Shown here: piece after piece, positions 24,320-37,600 of the stretch
How positions within the stretch are numbered: position 1 is the first letter of the stretch
Layout of the letters: every line of letters begins with the position of its first letter
Assembly: GCA_005406025.1 (NCBI GenBank)
Contig: BGZK01000480.1
Location: forward strand, 310,001 to 374,000
DNA length: 64,000 bases
Source: Eumeta japonica
Taxonomy: Eukaryota > Arthropoda > Insecta > Lepidoptera > Psychidae
Direction: 5' to 3'
Notes under the pieces: generated by a model
What the model saw: the letters and a program-made list of their open reading frames with translations, nothing else
Database searches by the model: none
What the model was told of the DNA's origin: nothing
Made by a program: the position numbers and the translations under genes

Positions 24320-25577
24320 CTGCAACATTTTTGATTAGCCACTTAAAAACACTGCTAAACTTTGGTTAATTAAAATAATCTTCACTTACTAGAAGCAAGT
24401 TCTAGATTGCAGAAAAGAAATATTTGGAACTTCAAGTTAAATTCATTCCATGGGATTACATGTGTTCCATGTGTCATATCTGATTTTTATTTAAATAGTC
24501 AGATAAATCATATTTAAGGTCATCAGTCAAAATAAGCATTACCGATAACTGTTAATGACAACCGAACAACACATTCTGAAAAACATGAAATTACTTAAAA
24601 AAAATAAACAAATTACTTATAATGTAACATTGTACACTATCTGCATTTTGAGTATCCTAGTGAGACTTAATACATCGTTTTACAACAAGTATTGTAGTTA
24701 GGCAGGTAGGTAAATTGGATATCTCACCTTGGTCCCCCTTTTGACCTTGAGATGGACCAGCTTGACGTGCGTGTTGCGCGCCGTGCGCTGGCTGAACCGG
24801 CGACCGCAGTCGGCGCATTCGTAGGGCTTCTCGCCGGTGTGCGTGCGCACATGGTTGATCAATACGTTTTTGCTCTGATAAAAAAAAAAAACGCAATATG
24901 AGCATGTTGACGAGTAGAAGCAAAAGCAGACCCCGAGCTTAATTGTGATTTGAAAGTTTAATGTGCTATATCTGTAGAGATCATCAACGATCAAACAATT
25001 TAGCAGGTAAAGAGATCTGACCGAGGCGTGAAGAATTATATAGGTACTTTTCAAATAATACATACATACCAGTTTATCAAAATAATTAGACGCAAAACGC
25101 ACCCTGAACGCCTTCCCGCAAGTGTCGCAGACGTGCTTCAGCGGCGGCCGGTACCCTCTGTGAGCGACGCGAATGTGCTTCGCCAGGGAGCCTCTCGTGG
25201 CGAGGGCGGCGCCACACGTCGAGCATCCGTGGAGGCGCACGCCCTCGTGCTGGAAGGTGATGTGGTGCTGCAGAGCGCGTTCCGAGTCGAAGCGGCGGTC
25301 GCAACGCGTGCAGCCGTACCTGAACGGGACACGGGGCGGATTAGAGGCTAAGTCTGTGCAAAGAGATGATGTCATAGTTCCCTGAATTACCTGGTTCCGG
25401 ATGTACACCTATCATGAAACAAATCTACATATGATTTGTTATATTAGGTACCTTAATATATAGATATATATTAAAAACAAGCCGAATGACATTGAAATTA
25501 TAGATTAGTATAGAAGTATATTTACTCAATGTGATTATGCATATTTTTTAATCTGAACAAGAGAAAAAGGAATACTG

Positions 25578-25622
<45 letters not shown>

Positions 25623-28600
25623 CTACAGCATTAATGTGTATTTGTAGACACATTAATTTGTATTATAGAAAAGCTATTTAGCGATGTATGAATGGCACAA
25701 TCTTGAATTAAAATTATCTTTTGCATGCAGCCTTAGAATTTCTAATTTGGAACTTGAATATTAAAATTTTATTAATTAATATACAATTATATTAAACGAA
25801 TGTCCCGTCTTTTCACAACTACAATATCATTTGTAAAAAACTGGCTAAGGGCATGTCGGATCTTGTTCACTGTAGGGTTTTAGAGCTGTTAGTATAAATA
25901 AATGCACTACAGTTGAGAAACAAGTAGGTATATAAACTTGAAATAGTGTAGATTAAAAAGCACCAATAAAAGAGCATATCTTTATGGCACTTACGTCCTT
26001 TGGTTGGGAAACGCAATTTTTCGGAAATAACTCAAAAACAATATATCCAACAATCTTCAAAATAAATTTCATTGAAAGTATTTATCAAGCATAATCTTTC
26101 TCATATTTTTTGAACATACGGTTTAAGAAACAGAGGGGGGACACAATTTCTGCTACTTTCAGAGAGATTATTTCCGAAAATGGTCAATTAGTCAAAATAA
26201 TTGCTTAGAAACCTTAAAGTTTTTTCCAAAGAACTGTGGAAATATGTGCCACAAATTGAATTTTTTATCATCTTCATGTATGAAGTACCCCCCTCTCAGA
26301 AATATTTATTTTTTATTATTTAACTCCCAGACTAAGTAGAGGCTTATACTCTGAATTTCATCGATATGCATCTTATAGTTTTTGAGTAAAATACGTATGA
26401 CATACATATGGACGGAAAAACGGACCGACAGACGGGCAGACGAACGAACTAGACGAAACTACAAGGGTTCCGTTTTTGCCATTTCGGCTTGGAACCCTAA
26501 AAAGGTGAGTATACTGACTTGAGCGAGTTCTTGTCTCTGTGCCTCAAAGACTTGACGAGGTGCTGCCTGAGGTTGTGCGCCGACTTGAACCGAACGTCGC
26601 ACTCCACGCAGTAGAAGTCCCTCGCGGTGGTGTGCTTCAGGAGATGGTGTTTGACCTGGGTCTTGGTGCGGAACCTCTGGCCGCACTGCTCGCACTCGTG
26701 GTTCTTCACGCCTTGATGGATTCTGGAATGAAAGAAAAGATATTTCATTATCTTTATACATATATAAATGTTTATCAATTTAATTAACGTATTAGTTATA
26801 TTAATACATATACGTATTCATTTTTCATTGCGATCACCACTGAATATATCAATGTCTACATGTGTCTGTTTGTCATTTAAATACAAAATGAATACGAGTT
26901 CCAAGTTTTGTATACTTATAAATGTATACACTATTATATTGCATTCGGATTGCACTATGTTAAGTTTTTTTGCACTATGTGAATTGTCTTCGGTATAGCA
27001 GAAATGATGTCACATTAGCCGTCACAAAGCGAAATTACCTTTATTATTAATGAGTAGTGCAATGGATATTATTAGATTTATGCATAAAATAGAATCACAT
27101 TTTTCTGTATATCTCATAACGATTTTTTACACAATTTTAACATCACTACATAAAGACATTGCATAGGCGTTTATACATTCAAGAGTTTATATAACATATC
27201 ATTCTTGTTCCAAATGACAAATTTATACACACCGATATTCGATACATGTACTTACACACATTTACACAAATTTTTATGTTATCGAAATAAATCCATTCTC
27301 ATGATTTACACCTAATTCTGGATGTACGTAATTGGCCACAACAGAATGACCACTTAAAAAAATCTAATTCTAAGTTTTTGTTTGAACAAGTTGTATCTGA
27401 ACAAGAGTCCGCAGTATAGAATCTGTATGTTGGAGAAGATCAGTTGTTTCGTTTTGAAGTGATGAAAGGATTACTGCTAAATCATTCAGACATGAATACA
27501 GGAGAGCCGACCTTTATTTCATGCCATCTACTCCCATCTTCTGTTAAGAACCGATAACATAGCAACAATACAACTACCTCAAAATTCTAAGAATTGGCAA
27601 AAAATGCAGCAACGTTCTGTATGTTTTTTTTATCTCTTTTTCCCAGAGAAACCACCTATACAGATACACTTGAAAAGCAATACTTTGTCAAGGTAAAATC
27701 AGTATTCAATTAATTAGGGTTGTGTCCGAGGCAGCTGTTTATGTATATATATATATATATGGGAACATACCCAAATTACGTGACCCATATGTTATCATTG
27801 TTAACCACCCCCTCCTCCTCTTCGGTGACCAATCATAGTATATGCTAAGGCCCCCCCCCCCTACCCGCTAGTTTTTACGTAGTAATTCATAATTTTTTTC
27901 TAACAGAAAGTTAATATAATCAAGGAGAAAAAACTTATTTTAAAACATATTGTAACAGGTACTTACGTTTTACTACAAGTAGAATACTATATAAGCGCCT
28001 CACTTCTAAATGAGTACAAAAACTATCAGTTTTGAATCAGCTGGAGTCCCGGCACATTTGTGTTAGTGTTGCCATCTGTGAGTTTAAAAAATACTATGTG
28101 ATGAAGCATTGAGCCTGCCGAGCGTGGTATTTTGAAAACCCACCCGCCCCGTGAATCGGTTACGTAATATGGGTATGTTCCCTATATATATATATATTAC
28201 TTAAAGCCATGGGTAATACTGACTTAATGGTTGCTAACAGATAGTAAGTTTCTCACATTGTTGGCGAGAATCCTGAAGGATTTTGTCCAGATTTGTCCTC
28301 AACACTGGATATCGTTTGTGTTTATATTCGTGTAATAACAAAGGCATGCGCACGCCGCGGATCACAAGGTGCCCCATTTCGGTCCGTCCGGCGCGTGCGT
28401 CCGTGAGCGACAACCACGAAGGGCACCCGCCGTGCCCACGGCATGAGTCACGGCGCACGCGCCACGCAACTATAGTAATTGTAAGAATAATTACGTTCGA
28501 CTGCCGCGTCATAATTTCAAGGGACAATGCGCCATGTTAGACCCGACGCATGTTACCCAATATTAGTGTATATTGAAAGCTGATCAGATAAAGTATTTTC

Positions 28601-31600
28601 ATATTAACGAATTATGAGAATCGAACCAACAGTTCTCAACTAACAAGTGCTCAGACGAACAGACAGACAGAGGAAGATATTAAGTTTTGCAAACGCGCAA
28701 CAGACATTATAATCACGCAGGACGGGATGGGGAAGAAAAAATGTAATAGCGCAAAAAACATGAAACAGTGCTATGAGCTGTGACAAAAAAATATATAAAA
28801 GCATGTTCACATTTCTTTTTTTTTTCTTAAGTTACGATAATTACATCGCATGAACAGAGCTAGCGAAACGAAAATGAAGAGTATCAGAATGGAATAGATT
28901 TTCCAGGAATAGTCTTACTTACGCTATTAGGGCTCTGCTAGCACAGGATACGGGCTGAACAGAGTGAAATATAGTTATTTAATTTCACACTAACCGTCGA
29001 CACGTCCGCACGCATCGAGACTTCGAGCGACAATGCGCGTCGCAGTCAGTGCGTTGTGCAAGGGCGGCGGGAAGGGAGGGGAGATGTGGAGCCTTCCGAT
29101 TGGCCCGTTCGGCTGTGACGCGCCGATGTTGCGCTCGCCACGAGAACGTTACCTTATATGGTCATGTTTGCGATGACCTCGCGTCGATCTGTGACCCCGA
29201 TGACGCGTACGACTCAAAGCGCACAGGTAGGCGCATATACGTGTGTGTGTATGTTTGTAACCTCACAATTTTATTCATAATTTGAATCTGTATAATATAA
29301 ATAGCCATATCTCGGTTTGAACATTCAAATGAAATGAAAATTATCATATGGACATGAAAATACTACACATAGTTTCATAAGAATGGGGTTACTACAGATT
29401 ATTGAAAAAATAGACCAACCAAGCCCGAACCAAGCCCGAACCCCCAAAATGTCTTACTAAGATTGTAAATCTTAGTAGGACATTGTGTTGACTTCGAATT
29501 AAAATTATAGAAGTATATGCTTTAATGAATGACCATAAGTATGAAAATCGTTATGGATATGTTTGGATATAATTTGAACATAGTTATAAAGTTAGATAAA
29601 TAATATTTATATGACTTTCCTACACCTATACCAAATGCTAATGCACGATTATCGTTTGACAGGGGTGTAACTTTGTTGAACTAAAAAATATATTTAAAAA
29701 TAAGTACTTTCATAAAAAAATAAAGCACAGAAATTAAACAAAAATCGTTCATCCGAGGGCTACAAATGTGCTACTATTAATAATGTAAAAATAAAATATA
29801 TATATTTTTATTAATTTCTTTTCAAAATCTATTTATTATTTACAGAAATTAGACATTTTAGGCATTTAGAATGGTTGCAATGATCCTCAAAAACAAATAC
29901 ACATTATGGAATTGTTTCTTTCATAGAATGAAAGACAAACAATCATAAGGAACCACTTCATACCTTGATAAGAAACTATTCTACTTATTCCACCTACTAT
30001 TGTTACTACTACTGCTCAGGGGCGGATTCAGCCTTCAAATCAGTCAGGATAAGATTCTAATTTGATTAATAGTAAGACAAAGATCCAGCCCAGGACGGGT
30101 CATGATCCCCGATGACCTCCCTGGATCTGCCCTTGCTACTACTATACTACTGCTGCAGCTGCTACAGCTAATATTACCACTAGCACTACTACGACTTATC
30201 ACACACATACAATATAAAGTGATACAATACATCTAAAATTATTATGTAGCATTAAAGATAGTACATGGTCAAAATAATTCAACAGTTTCATTTGTCGGGT
30301 AGTCTAGAAATTCTCTTAATCATTGGTTAGAACTTATCCCTTGTTAGGTTCAGTCTTTGATCGCCCCACTGCTAAGACAACCGTTTCATTTCAAATCGAA
30401 ATGTTTATACATTTACATTCCATGTTGAGCCAAAGCCACTCAGGAGCTGCTTAAGACCGTGAATGACGGCTTAACTATGGTCGACTATGCAAAGCAAATT
30501 CATTTAGAGGGCCCTGTGTGGACATGTTCGACAGGGTTCCTGTGGATATACAAGATTTACTCTTACAAGTGTTATTAAACAGTCACTCAGTAAAAAAGGG
30601 TATTACACAACATCTAAATATTTAGAAGACAAATATCTATGGGTATAAACGGTCCGACTTCTTAATTGACTGTTTGGTTTTTTTATGATTTCATATGTAT
30701 TTTGGCTATGATGAAATTAGATAAGAGCTACCATTAAATTTGTTGCTAATTCTTCTTGAGGGAAAACTGCCTTCTGAACGAGCGGTAAAGAGTAAATTCA
30801 CAAAAAATTATAACGCAACTGTACCACTTAGAAACAGACTACTTATTATCAAGAATGAGCACTCACAGGATGTGTTCGTTGAGGGAGTCCTTGTTGACGA
30901 AGGTCTTCCCGCACTGGTCGCAGCGCGGTCTGTCCCCGCTGTGGTGATTCCGCATGTGGCCGCGGTGCGTCTTGCTATTGCTACGACAATCGACACCATT
31001 TCAATTATGTAATTTATTAAGTTCATATTCAGTTCATATAAAAGTAATTATTAAATTACTTTTGTATGAATAACAATCAAATTTAACAATGGCTGGAAGC
31101 ATGTGCTCGATGCAAGAATACCAGATACCAGAGATCAGTATTGTTTTGTTATTTCCTGGATGTTGGTAATTAAATTAACATAGATATATACTATTCATCG
31201 ATCTTAAACAAAGAAAAAGAGGTATACCATAAATTATTGGTAGATCTTATACATTTTTGTTAATAACATTTTTTTTTATTTCTTCAAATTATCCACACAA
31301 TATAAAAATCAAATTACATGGATTTGGAATGGAAAATAATGTTTTATTGAATTAAAACTGCAAAAGCTTTATATATAAGCTTGAGGAAAAACATTTTTTT
31401 GTATTTCATATACAAATTCAAGATAATCGTTCATCATATTTTGTTTACATTATAATACACACAAGCCATTTTGTTCAACAACTTTTTGCAATTTCGTAGG
31501 TAGTGACACAATCCCATTGCTGTAAAAATTTAGGGACTTCCGATCAAAAAACTCTGACAGGTACTGTTGACAGTACTCTCTTGAAATTAACCTAACGCTT

Positions 31601-34600
31601 CCTAAAGACTTCTAAAGAGACCAAAACAGGTGAAAATCTAAGGGTCAGGGCTGTACGGTGGATGCATTAACACTACTCAACCAAACTCTCTCAATATTTG
31701 CTGAGTGGCTATATGTGTGGTTTGGAGTTATCATGGTGAGTAACTTCACCCTTTCTATTGATCAATTCCAGCTCCTGTTTCTCTACTTCTCGCCTGAGTC
31801 TCATCAACTGTTGGCAGTAAAAATCCAAATTAATAATATTGTCCGGCGGTCAAAGCTCATAATGAATAATGCCCTTCCAATGCCACCATACACGTAGCAT
31901 TAACTTATTGTAAAATAATCCAGGTTTCGCTGTAGTTTATGGAGTTGCTTGCCTTTTGATTTAGATTTTTTTTGCATATCCTTGTCGTAGGTAATCCATT
32001 TTTCATTACCAATGATTAATCTTTACAAAAACGGTTCGGTTTCATTATGTTTCTATAGAGGATTGCAAATGAGTACACATTCATTAGATTTCTTTCAGTG
32101 ATCTCATGTGAGACCCAAATATCAAGCGCCTTTGTATATTCAGCTTTCCCTCAATAGGTCAAACCCGGTTTGTGGTCAATCCCCATTTCTTCAACTATGT
32201 CATAAGAACTAATATGCCGATATTTCTTTACATTTTCCAAAATGACAGCGACTTTATCTGTAACAGGTTGACCAGTGCGAAGTTAATTTTTGACATCAAA
32301 ATTAACGGACTAAAAACGCTTTAAATAATTTTATACTAGTCTTACTGACACTGCATTAGGTCCATAAATGACACAATTATTTTTCATGGCTTGCGTCGCA
32401 TATATTTCTTTTTTGTTATAAAACTTTAAAATGTATTGAGTTTCTCACACTCTCAATTACTCATTTTGGTGGACAGAAAAACAATAGAAACATGACAGGA
32501 CACACATTTTTACTTTTTATTTTTCTTTTTTTTTTAAATATCATCTATTCAATAGTATCAATATTAGCCAGATACAAACAGAACAACCAAAGAGGTTTTG
32601 CTGCAACTTTTTATTTATAGAATACAAAAAGCTTTTCCCCAATCTATGGTATTTTAATAGTATAGGTATGTTGTGCAACAAATACCCTTGACAAATGAGA
32701 TCTCTTGAGGATTCAACCTATATAATGGCAAAGATAAAAAAAAGCTTGTGTTGCTTAAGTAAATAAAAAAATAAATTCAATCCATATGAGGGGAGAATTG
32801 GGAAAAAAGTTTGTATTTCGTATGTTCATAATAAAAAAAAAAAAACTATCATTTTTCAGTGAGATATTAAGTCTGACTTTGTACATGCAAACATTCTAAG
32901 GGTTAATTTTTTACTAAAAAACAATCCTCATAAAATAAAATCGAGGCTAGAAAATGTGTGTAAATTTTGGACTATTTTAATTTAGAGATAAAAAAAAAGT
33001 CTTTTACAATTTCTGATTAAGACAACACTCTGGCGTTTTTAGAAAATCAACCCGGAAGACGATAATAAAAACCGAACAAATGTGAATAGGACTTACACCC
33101 TATAGACGGCATATGACCATAATTACATTTTTTTTTTAAATAAATTAAACATCAATACTTTTGGAAAACATAAAAATTCATAGCAGGAAGTTGAAAAATG
33201 TGTTCCCATACATCAGTCTACATTATACACCCTCCAACTGCAGATATTAATTTTTCATTACAAAAAAATATTTTTTTGAAAGATTTAACAACTTTCAGAC
33301 CTTCATGACTCGTATACAAAGCGTTAGAGAGTGCTTTACAAACGAATTTTTTTTTTCACCTCTTGTAAGTAACTATTTCTATCTTTGAAATCGACAATTG
33401 GAAAATTTGCTTACTTATTGTACAGATAATTTAATGAAAACTAATACCAGCTTTAAAAAACGATTCAATATAATAGAAATGAAAGGAAATTAAAATAATT
33501 CAGAAAACTTTCCCGTCAATCTACCATGTCACCTGTGAAAAAAATCCATTAATTTAGCCTTTTCTTCAACTTATGTTTAGAATTTTGGCAAGTTGTATTG
33601 CAAATGGCTGTTTAATTCGGTGTTGTTAAAAAATAATTAATAATAAAATATATAATTTTAGAGATGTAGTTACACTACACAATAGGTAATGTATTTGTGG
33701 CCACCTCTAGTAGTAAGTAAATATATCTCTGTTTCAAGGAAATTGAGTTGTAATAGTCACAATAATATACTCTAGATGGCACTTTTCAAATTTTTGTCCG
33801 TTTCTTATTAAAATTTAAATGAACATTATGAGGCAGGTACTTTTGTATACATAATTTTTTTTTATCCTTTACTTGTAATAACTATTTTGTTATTGGAGAT
33901 TTTCTATATTATTAATTGTGGAAAACTAATGATATTTTCTACTTCTTGAAGTAAACCTAGCAATCTTTATCTGTATGCTATATAACAATGCTTATCAGTT
34001 TACTAGTTTCATTGAATCAAAATCTGCTTAGCAGTCTTTGCGCATTCGACCGCGCAATCCAATCAAACAACATTAAAAAATCACTTATTATGCTATAATA
34101 AAATTCCTTACATAAAGATAATTCGAAAATTTAAAACTCGATAATTCATATTAATATGTTCATATTCCAGCTACCATTTTATTTTAAGGTCATTGGACAT
34201 AGAAGATACAGATTTAAAATGGTAACACTCAACTCACCTGGAGAGCTTCCCGCACAGCTGGCACCTGTAATGGGTGACCAGGCCCTCATGCGTCACTCGG
34301 TAGTGCTCTATGATGCTAGCTCTATCTGTCATTCTTTTTCCGCAGGCTCTGCATTCGTACCTCGTCGTGTGTGTCGCTTCATGGATCCGATAAGAATATA
34401 TGCTCGGTAGGAACATGTGGCAGAGTTTACATTCATACTTGCCTCGAGCCTGCAAACGAGCATTTGAAATTTTTCAGTAATTTTTCACACAGGAAAAATG
34501 AAAATTTTAGGAATTTCATTAAAAAACCTCTTAAATTATTTAACATTGTGAGAATACCGCAAACTATTTGTTAACACTACTTATTTTTTAAATCAACCTG

Positions 34601-37600
34601 CCCCGTAAACAAATTTTTTTGACAGTACTGAATCATCTATTTAAATGGAACTTTAGTCAACTACTTGTACGGTCATTAACCACACGGCAATTGCAAACAA
34701 CACAATATCTGCTCAGCTGACTATATATCATCAATCTGTAAAAAATGCATGCCTAGACTGGCATGGCAGAACGAATTTGGATGTGGTTTTCTGTGACCTA
34801 TTGAGATAACCTTGGACTCATTTTTAGTGTATGTATTATTTGTCACTCCACAAATAAAAAAGATATGTGGATTTTAAAATGCATTTGGTGCACGCTCGAT
34901 ATGACGTATGGACAAATTGAAAGAAGTGCTGTCCGGCCGCTTTAAATATGTATAACCGAAGGACTGTTGCAGACCTTCTTCTGGCTTCATATATGTGTTT
35001 ATAAAGCTTTGTGATATTGTTCTGATGAATTTAATTTAAGCAAACTCAACTGTTGTACAGCAACGAAAAGTTTTTGATTTGTTCCAATTTTCTGAATCAT
35101 ATTAGATGATACAAACTAAGAAAAAACAGAAGTCGAAACAAGAGCTATCAATTAAAACCCTAAAGCTTTATGTTCACGAGCTGCCGTCAGAGCCACAAGT
35201 GGAAACTATTGATATAATTAATATAATATATGGTATTGTGATAAAGACTGTATAAAAAGCCCTGGCCGTTTTTAAGCTACAACACGAACAATAGTTTAAA
35301 AAATTAAACACCGTAAGAATGCCAAAGAATGACTAAGAATGTGATTACCGATTACTGAAAAATTATCGATGAAAAAAAAGAGTAGACCAACCACATATCT
35401 TTTGCATAAGTTTCATCGAATCTACTGAAACACATTTCACACATATTCCACATGTGATATTTCATTTTTAATTAATACAATATGTCTGAAAACCATGCCA
35501 AAAACTGAGAAGAGAAGCATTATGCAAGTCCAAAAAAGGTCATTCAAATGTACAACAATTACGTTTAAGAACGTAGGGTTACAAATAACGTCTTCCACTC
35601 ACCGGGTCGTGTTTCTTCATATGGTTCTCAAGTTTGCTCTCGTAGTTGAAGCCCCTAAAACACAATTCACACTTGAACGGGAACTTTAGGTAGCCTTCGG
35701 ACTTCGACTCCAACTCTCTTTGCTTGAGCTGCTCTTCTGGATTCAGCTCTATAATGATTATCTTAGTAGGATCTATTTCCAGGGGCTTCCTTATTGAACT
35801 TTTCGGCTCGTCTGCACTCGCTTCCGCATTTCTGAAATGAAATTCTCTATTCATTCTAAATGAACAAGTTATGATGAAAACTATCTCATTAATATTAATA
35901 GTTTCTTAATTTTAAAGGAAAGTAGTAAAATATTAAACAAAACAGATACACTATTGCCGAGCAATAAATTCTAAATAATAAATGAGAAAAGAGACTCAAT
36001 TCCATAAACATAAAGAAAAACAAATGCATTTGAATACCTATTCATTTAGTTAAAATTTGTTATAACATAAACATTTCACAAAATGCGAAAGCGTGCATTT
36101 GTAATGCTTTAATATGAACTGTCATTAAGTATTTATTATGTATTGCAAAATAGAAAAATTTTCCAAGTTGTAGTACATTCCAAAAATATTAACTTTCATA
36201 ACGTAATATTTTTATGACACTTTTTTAAAAATATGTACAGTCTCCATAATCATTGGTATGTACTAAAATCGGGTAATGCAAAAAAAAACATGGAAGTGGA
36301 TACAACATTGGAAATCTGATCACCGATATATATTTATCGTATTCCATAGTATATAGTAATTCTATGCATTTAATGCAATTTATGTATTTGTAAGAAAATA
36401 CAGAGCTGAGAGTAGGAAACGAGGAGAATGGATTTTAAAAACACTGAGAAGGTTTAGTAATAAGGCAAGAGTGAATGCAGAGGGAGCTTTGACACAAATC
36501 TATTAAGCGAACGTATGTGATTGATGCATTAAGTATCTTCAACCAGTGAGCTATTATTGAAACGATTGGCGAATTTCTGTGAAATAAAAGTGAAACTCGG
36601 GTGTAGTTTCTGCTAGAAAATAGAAGCGTGAAGAAATAAAGTTTGAAACTATTTACGCTTATGAAGCTTATGAGGTAAGCCATCTCACCGTCACATGTGA
36701 CATACTGATTGAATGCAGAAACAGCAAAATGTATACTATTCCGTATCGACAAGTAGAGGAAGGTTTTACACTCACTCTTTCTTTCTTTTCTTGGTCTTTT
36801 CCTCTCCCCTCTTAACTCTCTTCTGCTTCTTAGCGTCTTTGTTGTCCGTCTTCAGCTCCATCACTCCGCCGCCTTCCAGTAGATTCTTCAATTCATCTTC
36901 ATTATCAACATTAGATCTACAAGAAAAAAACTGACTTAATAAAATATGCATACGCTTAAAACGAACAACTTTGGCGATGTTATAAACGGACCAAGGATCT
37001 AGGTCACAAGAAAAGATCATACATTTATAAAAAAAGCAACCTGAATTCAAGTAATGGGGTGTCATCGTCCACATCGCTCGCAGTCTCCTGCTTCACAGGC
37101 TCATCATCGAAATCCGTCTGCACGCTGTACGTATATGGTATATCCATGCTGTATACGTCTACTTTCTTCATCTCTTTCTTGTGCTGTCGAAACATGTTCA
37201 TTGAAAGTAATCAATTCTTCTACAGAACAATGTCCTTTGAGTTTTGCTAGTTCAATATTGACCTCATGAAATATTTCTATAAAGAATATCTCTAATAGTC
37301 TTCAGGTATGTAAATTAATACTAAACAATAATAGATTTAGTAAATGGGTTTATTTTTAAAGTGTACTTCGGCAAATAGTTAGCTCTAATTTACTTAAAAT
37401 ATAAAAAAACTATATAATAAAATCAGCTTTGATATTATTTTCTCCGATTCTGTATTCAATAGAAATACATTCTTTACTAACCTCTAATGTCTTGTGGTAT
37501 CCTTGTTTGGGTTTGCCACTAACATCAAACACTAAAGTGTCGGTGGAACTGAGCTGTGGTAACGCGTACTTGGACAACTCCTCGTCCTGACCATCGACAG

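Noticed and set aside
27851..27861. 11-C homopolymer
   Set aside because: Part of the MITE; no evidence of independent function.
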